This document shows positions 6,507 through 11,884 of a DNA stretch of 11,884 bases, in pieces (the stretch's first letter is position 1; every line of letters starts with the position of its first letter). A program made the position numbers and the translations under genes. Location of the stretch: the NCBI GenBank assembly GCA_020025095.1, contig JAHHSS010000048.1, positions 1 to 11,884 of the forward strand, read 5' to 3'. The notes beneath the pieces were generated by a model. That model ran no database searches and had not been told where the DNA came from. It saw only the letters and a list, made by a program, of their open reading frames with translations. The DNA is from Peptostreptococcus sp. (GTDB lineage Bacteria; Bacillota; Clostridia; Peptostreptococcales; Peptostreptococcaceae).

Positions 6507-8981
6507 ATGACAGATAAAATAAAAGACAAAGATTTAGAAGAAATTTTAGATGATGTCTCAGAAGAAGTTACAGAAGAAATAAATAATCAAAAATATAATA
6601 ATGGCGAAGAAAATCAAGAGCTTCGTCGTTCGGAAGATGGAGTAATAGTGTATAAGGAAAAGATAGAGATGCCGATGATACCTTTAAGAGGAATATCTAT
6701 ATCTCCATGTATTTTGCAATCATTTGATATAGGAAGACTTAATTCAATAGAAAGTTTTGAGCTTTCAATGATTAATGATGAAAAAATATTTTTAGCAAGC
6801 CAATTTGATTCAACTCTTGAAGAACCTAGTGTAGAAGATTTATATACAATAGGTACCATATGTAGTATTAAGCAAGTTATGAGAACATCAGAATCATCTA
6901 TAAGAGTTCTTGTAGAAGGTATTGGAAGGGCAAAATTAGAATCTATGAGAATAGATGAAAATGATGCTTGGATAGGAGAAATTATACCTATTGAATTTGA
7001 TGAAAGCAGATTCAATGAAGAAGACAATTTATACTTAGAAGCATATTCTAGAAGACTTTCTAAAGGATTTGAAGAATATCTTAGCATAGCGGCAGATATA
7101 CCTACAGATGCATCTATGGAAATATCAGATGCACAAGGATTTTCAATGTCAGCAGACATTATAGCTTCAAGTCTTTTTCTTAAGTTCACTGATAGACAAA
7201 AAGTTTTAACAACATTAGATATTAAGGAAAGAATGAAGCTTCTTTACGAGTATTTATTACAGGAAATAGAAGTAATAAAAATAGATAAAAAGATTAGCCT
7301 TGATGTAAGAAAGCAAATGAATAAGATACAAAAGGATTATTACCTTAGAGAACAACTTAAAGCTATACAGAAAGAGCTAGGAGATACTCCAGACGGAAGT
7401 GAAGGAAGTGAATATAGAGAAAAATTAGAGAAGTTGAAAGTTGATCCAGAAACACACGAAAAGATAGAGAAGGAAATAGAAAAATTTGAAAGAACTCCTT
7501 TGGGCTCTCCAGATTATAATGTTTCAAAAAACTATCTTGATGTAATTTTTTCACTTCCATGGAACAAGGAATCAAGAAATAGATTTAATATAAAAAAATC
7601 TGAAAAAATATTAAATGAAGATCACTATGGACTAGATGACGTTAAAGAAAGAATACTTGAATATCTTGCGGTAAGAAAACTTTCAAAAAACTTGAAAGCA
7701 CCAATTATATGTCTTGCAGGACCTCCAGGTGTGGGAAAAACATCTATTGCAAAATCAGTCGCAAGGTCTTTAGGAAGACCATTTGTAAGAATTTCTCTTG
7801 GTGGAGTAAGAGATGAAGCTGAAATTAGAGGTCATAGAAGAACATATATAGGAGCAATACCAGGTAGAATAATAAATGCAATTAAAGAAGCAAAAACTAA
7901 AAATCCAGTAATACTTCTTGATGAAATAGATAAAATGTCGAGTGATTTCAAAGGCGATCCAACTTCAGCTATGCTTGAGGTATTGGATCCAGAGCAGAAT
8001 AAATACTTTGTAGATCATTATTTAGAATTACCATTTGATTTATCAAAGGTTATGTTTATAACGACTGCTAATGACCTTAGACAAATACCGAGACCTTTAT
8101 ACGATAGAATGGAAGTAATAGAGATAGAGGGTTATCTTGAGGAAGAAAAATTAGAAATAGTAAAAAGATATATACTTAAAAAGCAGTTAAAAGAAAATGG
8201 ACTTGAAAAGAACTTTATTACAATAGATGATGAGGTAATAAAGTTTATAATAAGTAGATATACAAGAGAATCTGGAGTAAGACAGTTAGAAAGAACAGTT
8301 GCTAAGATTTGTAGAAAAGTGGTAAAGGAATTATTTGAAAATCCAGAACTTGAACCTGTTAATCTTACAAAAGAACAGGTAAAAAAATACTTAGGTAGCG
8401 AAAAGTTTAAGGAAGATCCACTTGATTTGAATCCGCAAGTCGGAGTTGTAAATGGACTTGCATGGACTTCAGTAGGAGGAGTAACACTTGAGGTTGAAGT
8501 GAGCGTGCTTCCTGGAAAGGGAAATATAGTACTTACAGGAATGATGGGGGATGTAATGAAAGAATCTGCAAGAACAGGTATTTCATATATTAGATCTATT
8601 GCAGAACAACTAGGTATAGATAGCAATTTCTATAAAGAAAAGGATGTTCATATACATATCCCAGAAGGAGCTACACCAAAAGATGGTCCTTCAGCGGGTA
8701 TCACAATGACACTTGCAACTATATCTGCACTTACAAATAGACCTGTTCCAGGAAATATTGCTATGACAGGAGAAATTACTCTAAGAGGAAGAGTTCTTCC
8801 AGTAGGCGGAGTGAGAGAAAAAGTGCTTGCAGCTTATAGAATGGGTGTAAGAAAGATAATACTTCCAAAGGATTGTAAATCTGATTTAGATAAGATACCT
8901 GAGAATGTAAGAAAAGAAATAGAATTTGTGCTAGTTGAAAAAATGCAGGAAGTTCTTGATATAGCATTACTCGAAAAGTAG
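6507..8981 (+). CDS. lon: Lon protease (LonA type) with an acidic N-terminal extension
   Basis: An 824-residue ATP-dependent serine protease that degrades misfolded and regulatory proteins in the cytoplasm. The Lon N-domain begins near residue 55 (MPMIPLRGI). The AAA+ module follows, with Walker A GPPGVGKT (405-412) and Walker B LLDEID (D472, E473). The C-terminal protease domain has S729 in DGPSAG and K772 in GGVREK, spaced 43 residues apart as in Escherichia coli Lon. There is no membrane segment, which fits LonA rather than LonB. The first 50 or so residues are an extra acidic, probably disordered tail (MTDKIKDKDLEEILDDVSEE and on), explaining why it exceeds the more usual length of about 780. 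In B. subtilis lonB precedes lonA; no lonB is present here. The stop codon overlaps the engB ribosome binding site, so the two are co-transcribed. Confidence 0.97.
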   Translation: MTDKIKDKDLEEILDDVSEEVTEEINNQKYNNGEENQELRRSEDGVIVYKEKIEMPMIPLRGISISPCILQSFDIGRLNSIESFELSMINDEKIFLASQFDSTLEEPSVEDLYTIGTICSIKQVMRTSESSIRVLVEGIGRAKLESMRIDENDAWIGEIIPIEFDESRFNEEDNLYLEAYSRRLSKGFEEYLSIAADIPTDASMEISDAQGFSMSADIIASSLFLKFTDRQKVLTTLDIKERMKLLYEYLLQEIEVIKIDKKISLDVRKQMNKIQKDYYLREQLKAIQKELGDTPDGSEGSEYREKLEKLKVDPETHEKIEKEIEKFERTPLGSPDYNVSKNYLDVIFSLPWNKESRNRFNIKKSEKILNEDHYGLDDVKERILEYLAVRKLSKNLKAPIICLAGPPGVGKTSIAKSVARSLGRPFVRISLGGVRDEAEIRGHRRTYIGAIPGRIINAIKEAKTKNPVILLDEIDKMSSDFKGDPTSAMLEVLDPEQNKYFVDHYLELPFDLSKVMFITTANDLRQIPRPLYDRMEVIEIEGYLEEEKLEIVKRYILKKQLKENGLEKNFITIDDEVIKFIISRYTRESGVRQLERTVAKICRKVVKELFENPELEPVNLTKEQVKKYLGSEKFKEDPLDLNPQVGVVNGLAWTSVGGVTLEVEVSVLPGKGNIVLTGMMGDVMKESARTGISYIRSIAEQLGIDSNFYKEKDVHIHIPEGATPKDGPSAGITMTLATISALTNRPVPGNIAMTGEITLRGRVLPVGGVREKVLAAYRMGVRKIILPKDCKSDLDKIPENVRKEIEFVLVEKMQEVLDIALLEK

Positions 8982-8986
8982 GAGGA
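8980..8986 (+). promoter_or_regulatory. engB ribosome binding site overlapping the lon stop
   Basis: AGGAGGA begins inside the lon TAG (8979-8981) and lies four bases before GTG 8991. This decides the GTG start and so the presence of the lysine-rich tail. It also indicates translational coupling of lon and engB. Confidence 0.8.
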
Positions 8987-8990
8987 AATA

Positions 8991-9743
8991 GTGGGCAATA
9001 ATAAAAATAAAAAAACAGCTAAAAAGGCAAAAGCAAAAAAATTCAAAAAAAATGGACAAGTTCCTTATCCATATACAAGAAAAAATAAAAATACAGATGA
9101 GGCTAAAGCAAGTGTAAAAATAAAAAGCGCAGAAATAACAATGAGTGCAGTGAATAGAAATCAGTATCCTACAGAAGGTATACCAGAAATAGCACTTGCA
9201 GGACGTTCTAATGTAGGCAAATCTTCTCTAATAAATGGTCTTTTAAACAGAAAAAGTTTTGCTAGAACATCTCAAACACCAGGAAAAACAAGAACAATAA
9301 ACTTTTATTTGATAAATGACGAATTTTTCTTTGTAGATCTTCCGGGTTATGGATATGCTAAAGTTGCAAAATCTGAAAAAGATAAGTGGGGAGAAGTTAT
9401 GGAAAGATATCTTTCTGAAAGGGAAGAGCTTTGTTCAATACTTTTACTAGTAGATGTAAGACACGAACCTACTGATGATGATAAGATGATGTACGATTGG
9501 ATTAAATTCTTTGGATATAACTGTATAGTAGTAGCTACTAAGGCAGATAAAATTTCAAGAGGAAACTATCAAAAGCATATAGCTATAATAAGAAATAAAC
9601 TTGAATTAAAACCTGAAGATAAAATAGTAATTACATCATCTTCAGATAAGATAGGACTTACAAGCTTATGGGATGAAATAGTATCTGAATATAGGTCGCA
9701 TGGATATCAGATTACGACAGAGGAAAAAGCAACAATAGAATAA
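8991..9743 (+). CDS. yihA: Ribosome biogenesis GTPase EngB (YihA/YsxC) with lysine-rich N-terminal tail
   Basis: A 250-residue TrmE-Era-EngA-EngB-Septin-like GTPase needed for large ribosomal subunit assembly. All G motifs are present: G1 GRSNVGKSS (71-79), G2 around TSQTPGKTRTINFY (93-106), G3 DLPGYGYA (116-123), G4 TKAD (163-166) and G5 TSSSDK (195-200). The conserved fold starts near residue 42 (VKIKSAEITMSAV), where ordinary EngB proteins of about 195-200 residues begin. The preceding 40 or so residues form a lysine-rich, low-complexity tail (MGNNKNKKTAKKAKAKKFKK and on), unusual for the family. GTG 8991 is supported by AGGAGGA overlapping the lon stop, and the only internal ATG (residue 51) would cut into the conserved fold. 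Ends two bases before a strong terminator. Also called engB or ysxC; lon-ysxC linkage is shared with B. subtilis. Confidence 0.96.
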   Translation: MGNNKNKKTAKKAKAKKFKKNGQVPYPYTRKNKNTDEAKASVKIKSAEITMSAVNRNQYPTEGIPEIALAGRSNVGKSSLINGLLNRKSFARTSQTPGKTRTINFYLINDEFFFVDLPGYGYAKVAKSEKDKWGEVMERYLSEREELCSILLLVDVRHEPTDDDKMMYDWIKFFGYNCIVVATKADKISRGNYQKHIAIIRNKLELKPEDKIVITSSSDKIGLTSLWDEIVSEYRSHGYQITTEEKATIE

Positions 9744-9745
9744 AG

Positions 9746-9788
9746 AAAAAATCCCCTTTTAACTTTTTACGTTAAAAGGGGGTTTTTT
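9746..9788. terminator. Terminator after the lon-engB unit
   Basis: AAAAAATCCCCTTTTAAC pairs with GTTAAAAGGGGGTTTTTT across a seven-base loop (TTTTTAC). The stem has 18 pairs with a single G-U wobble and ends in six Ts. The A tract on the left means it could also end transcripts coming from the right on the minus strand. Confidence 0.93.
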
Positions 9789-10244
9789 ATTATTGAGTTA
9801 ATGAAAATACTTTAGATATATATACAAATTTTATTTTTGTGTGATATTCTCTTGTTGCTTTAGCAACTCTATTTTTTAGAGTATTTACATAGTCTATTAG
9901 GATAATTTATTTTTCCTGTAATAATGTATGTAGGCTAGAACTTCTTTTTTATATTGATTTTTCTAGTTATAAATATTGCATTAGAGTTATTTTCTTCATT
10001 TTATTTAATTTATAAAATATGATATATCACATTAAATGTCTTTAAATTGTAAAAATATCAATAGTAATTTATAATTTAAATAAGTAAAGAGTATAGTTTA
10101 ATCTAAGTAAGTCAAATGATATTGAAATACATTCAAAAACACTATAATTATTAGATTAATCATAGATATAATCAATACAAAAAAGACATAATATTATGAT
10201 ATACTCATATAGCAATAAATATTATAAATTAATAGGAGGATAAA
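9789..10244. other. Long intergenic region between engB and the sulfurtransferase gene
   Basis: About 450 bases with no intact gene. At 9854-9882 lie two overlapping small hairpins: GTTGC-TTTA-GCAAC followed by TCTATTTTTT, and ACTCTA-TTTTT-TAGAGT. The first looks like a weak terminator for + strand RNA, but nothing recognisable precedes it. On the minus strand, 9790-9906 is open for 38 codons with plausible composition. The same frame extends to an ATG at 9997-9999 if three TAA stops are ignored, which could be a decayed gene; I cannot name a family. The right part (10041-10244) is promoter-like A+T-rich DNA with palindromes TTGAA-ATACA-TTCAA (10122-10136) and CATAATATTATG (10187-10198). Confidence 0.5.
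10197..10205 (+). promoter_or_regulatory. Candidate extended -10 promoter of the sulfurtransferase gene
   Basis: TGATATACT is an extended -10 element (TGn plus TATACT), giving a start near 10212 and a leader of about 33 bases. There is no good -35 box, which extended -10 promoters can do without. A 12-bp palindrome, CATAATATTATG (10187-10198), overlaps its left edge and could be an operator. A second option, TTGAAA (10122-10127) and TATAAT (10143-10148), has a spacer of only 15. Confidence 0.4.
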
Positions 10245-11675
10245 ATGAAATTTAAAAATAAATTGGGTGTTGCACTTAGTATATGTGCAGTAGTGACTCT
10301 AATTTCGGGCTGTGGAAGTACCGAAAAGAAGGTGGATGATTCTAAGAATATTAAAATTGAAACAGCAAGCACTGAAGAGGTAGAAAAAGCTCTTAATGAT
10401 AAAGATGGAAAAAGTATAGTACTTGATGCAAGAATTAATGATGCTTATAATGGTTGGGCAGTAGAAGGCGCTAAAAGAGGAGGTCATCTCCCAGGAAGTT
10501 CGGATTTTTCAGCTCAATGGTTAAGAAGTGAGTATGATGAAAAAGAGAATCTTGAGGGAAGAACAAGAAAAAAAGTTCTTGATATAACTATGGAGCAAAA
10601 GGGATTAACTCCAAATAAAAATGTGATTGTTTATGATATAAATGATAAAGATGCGAATGAAGTAGCACAATATTTAGCAAAAAATGGAATAAAAAATATA
10701 AAGAAATATAATGCAAAAGAATGGATAAATAATAGTGATAAAAAGCTAGAGTCGTATAAAAATTATAAACTTTTAGTAGCGCCTAGTGTGGTAAATGAAA
10801 TAGTGGAAGGAAAAACACCAAAAGGATTTACAGAAGCAAAGAATATAAAGATAGTTGATGTAAGATGGGGCAATAATAAAGAATCTGGTTATACAGATGG
10901 CCATGTTCCAGGTGCTGTACATATAAATACAGATTCATTTGAACCTCCAAAGAAAAATAAAGAGGGAGACCCAGAATGGAAATTAGCTGATGATAAGACT
11001 CTTGTAAAGCTTCTTTTAGATTCAGGAATTACTTCAGAAGATTGTGTAATTGCTACAAGCCCAGAACCTATGGCTGCATCAAGATTTGCAGTAATATGTG
11101 ATTATTTGGGAGTAAAAGATGTAAGGGTGATGAATGGTGGCCTTGTTGAATGGAATTATTTAGGATATAAGCTTGAAAAAGGTGAAAATAAAGCAAAAGT
11201 AGCGAAAGATTTTGGTATAAAAGTACCAGCTAGACCAGAGCTTATAGATTCGCTTGATAAAATAAAAGAAATAATGACTAATAAAGATAAGCACAAAGAT
11301 TTTACTCTTGTAGATAATAGAACATGGGGTGAATATATTGGAGATGTTACAGGATATTCATATCATAAGAAAAAAGGTAGAATACCAGGTGCAGTGTTTG
11401 GACATGCTGGAGTTAAAAATTCAAGCTCAATGAGTTATTATAGAAATATTGATAAAACAATGAGAAATGAAAATGAAATATTAAGTATGTGGGAAGAAGA
11501 TAAAATAGATACATCTAATCATCTATCATTTATGTGTGGAAGTGGTTGGAGAGCAGCGGAAATATTATGGTACTCTAAAGTTATGGGTATGAATAATACA
11601 TCTTTATTCTCAGATGGATGGATAGGATGGTCAAATGCACATTATCCAATAGAAACAGGAGCTCCTAAAAAGTAG
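10245..11675 (+). CDS. Lipoprotein with three rhodanese domains, YnjE-like sulfurtransferase
   Basis: A 476-residue secreted lipoprotein. The N-terminus has lysines, a hydrophobic stretch and the lipobox ISGC with C23 as lipid anchor, so it sits on the outer face of the membrane. Three rhodanese-type domains follow, roughly 40-165, 170-315 and 325-470. Only the third has an intact active-site loop, CGSGWR, with catalytic C431. The loop positions of the first (VIVYDINDKD, 127-136) and second (IATSPEPMAASR, 269-280) have no cysteine. This architecture and the CGSGWRA loop resemble E. coli YnjE, a three-domain thiosulfate sulfurtransferase active through its last domain. Likely reaction: transfer of sulfane sulfur from thiosulfate or a similar donor to a thiol acceptor; the in vivo donor and acceptor are unknown. 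The start follows AGGAGGA (10234-10240). A 50-residue membrane protein gene starts 11 bases downstream. Confidence 0.9.
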   Translation: MKFKNKLGVALSICAVVTLISGCGSTEKKVDDSKNIKIETASTEEVEKALNDKDGKSIVLDARINDAYNGWAVEGAKRGGHLPGSSDFSAQWLRSEYDEKENLEGRTRKKVLDITMEQKGLTPNKNVIVYDINDKDANEVAQYLAKNGIKNIKKYNAKEWINNSDKKLESYKNYKLLVAPSVVNEIVEGKTPKGFTEAKNIKIVDVRWGNNKESGYTDGHVPGAVHINTDSFEPPKKNKEGDPEWKLADDKTLVKLLLDSGITSEDCVIATSPEPMAASRFAVICDYLGVKDVRVMNGGLVEWNYLGYKLEKGENKAKVAKDFGIKVPARPELIDSLDKIKEIMTNKDKHKDFTLVDNRTWGEYIGDVTGYSYHKKKGRIPGAVFGHAGVKNSSSMSYYRNIDKTMRNENEILSMWEEDKIDTSNHLSFMCGSGWRAAEILWYSKVMGMNNTSLFSDGWIGWSNAHYPIETGAPKK

Positions 11676-11686
11676 GTATCAAAGGT

Positions 11687-11839
11687 ATGAAAAAAATAGC
11701 AAATATTTTATTTGGAATATTTTTAGCGATTGAGATTATATTAATTTTAGGAATAAGTTATTTAGAAAATATTGCATATAAGAAGGCTGGTGTTAATCAC
11801 CATTTATATTTTAAAAAGGTGGAATATACGAGTGTATAG
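11687..11839 (+). CDS. Small single-pass membrane protein, 50 residues, unknown function
   Basis: An open frame of 50 codons starts 11 bases after the sulfurtransferase stop. It begins MKKIANILFGIFLAIEII and carries one hydrophobic helix (about residues 4-25). A polar tail follows, containing YKKAGVNHHLYFKKVEYTS, rich in basic and aromatic residues with a HH pair. The lysines at the start suggest the tail is outside if this is an uncleaved signal anchor, which would place it beside the lipoprotein. The ribosome binding site is weak (AGG overlapping the upstream TAG, nine bases before ATG), so it may depend on coupling to the upstream gene. I do not recognise a family. The helix plus sensible composition and tight spacing argue that it is real, but its small size leaves doubt. 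Confidence 0.6.
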   Translation: MKKIANILFGIFLAIEIILILGISYLENIAYKKAGVNHHLYFKKVEYTSV

Positions 11840-11884
11840 AATTTTTTCTGTAAATTAGCCTTCTATGGCTACACTGCCGATTAG
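11840..11884 (+). other. End of window after the small membrane protein gene
   Basis: Contains TAGCC-TTCTAT-GGCTA (11856-11871), a short five-pair hairpin with no T run within the window. It is too close to the edge to judge whether a terminator, another gene or a leader follows. Confidence 0.3.

Noticed and set aside
9900..9960. Minus-strand fragment AYIHYYRKNK in another frame, loosely like an IS3-family transposase C-terminus
   Set aside because: The stretch is very short, bounded by stops, lacks the rest of the integrase motifs, and no terminal inverted repeats were found.
1..11884. CRISPR arrays, tRNA or rRNA genes, insertion sequences, phage attachment sites, a dedicated defence system
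   Set aside because: No spaced direct repeats, cloverleaf-like segments, transposase or integrase genes were seen; the content is housekeeping plus one sulfurtransferase module.

Overview
The window looks like a chromosomal stretch of a low-G+C Gram-positive anaerobe of the class Clostridia. The DNA is strongly A+T-rich. AGA and ATA dominate the codons, ribosome binding sites are of the strong AGGAGG type, and GTG starts occur. The block rph-rdgB / ysnB-type phosphodiesterase / tig / clpP / clpX / lon / engB is the classic Firmicutes proteostasis neighbourhood. Peptostreptococcaceae is my best guess, but that is inference from style and gene order. All recognised genes lie on the + strand.

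Region 1 (1-2226) holds an RNase PH-RdgB fusion protein. A perfect 34-bp palindromic terminator separates it from a small metallophosphoesterase. Region 2 (2227-6112) carries trigger factor, ClpP and ClpX, that is a ribosome-bound chaperone followed by both halves of the ClpXP protease. It closes with a strong terminator. Region 3 (6113-9788) starts with a 390-base leader that contains a well-formed sigma-A-type promoter. Lon protease follows, and its stop codon lies inside the ribosome binding site of the ribosome-assembly GTPase EngB (YihA/YsxC); a terminator ends the unit. Region 4 (9789-11884) has about 450 non-coding bases, then a secreted lipoprotein with three rhodanese domains (YnjE-like sulfurtransferase), and then a previously uncalled 50-residue membrane protein. 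The window ends 45 bases later.

Functionally, regions 1-3 are a housekeeping set for RNA 3'-end trimming and nucleotide-pool cleaning, co-translational folding, ATP-dependent proteolysis and ribosome assembly. Region 4 is a separate extracytoplasmic sulfur-transfer module. Start codons of clpP, clpX and lon were set inside the longest open frames, using Shine-Dalgarno position and family N-termini.

I found no mobile element, CRISPR array, tRNA or rRNA, and nothing that amounts to a new defence or metabolic system. The points most worth a second look are: TTTGCAAA palindromes shared by the tig and lon leaders; a perfect 15-bp inverted repeat in the clpP leader; oppositely charged N-terminal tails on Lon and EngB; the sulfurtransferase plus mini-membrane-protein pair; and a possible decayed minus-strand gene at 9790-9999.
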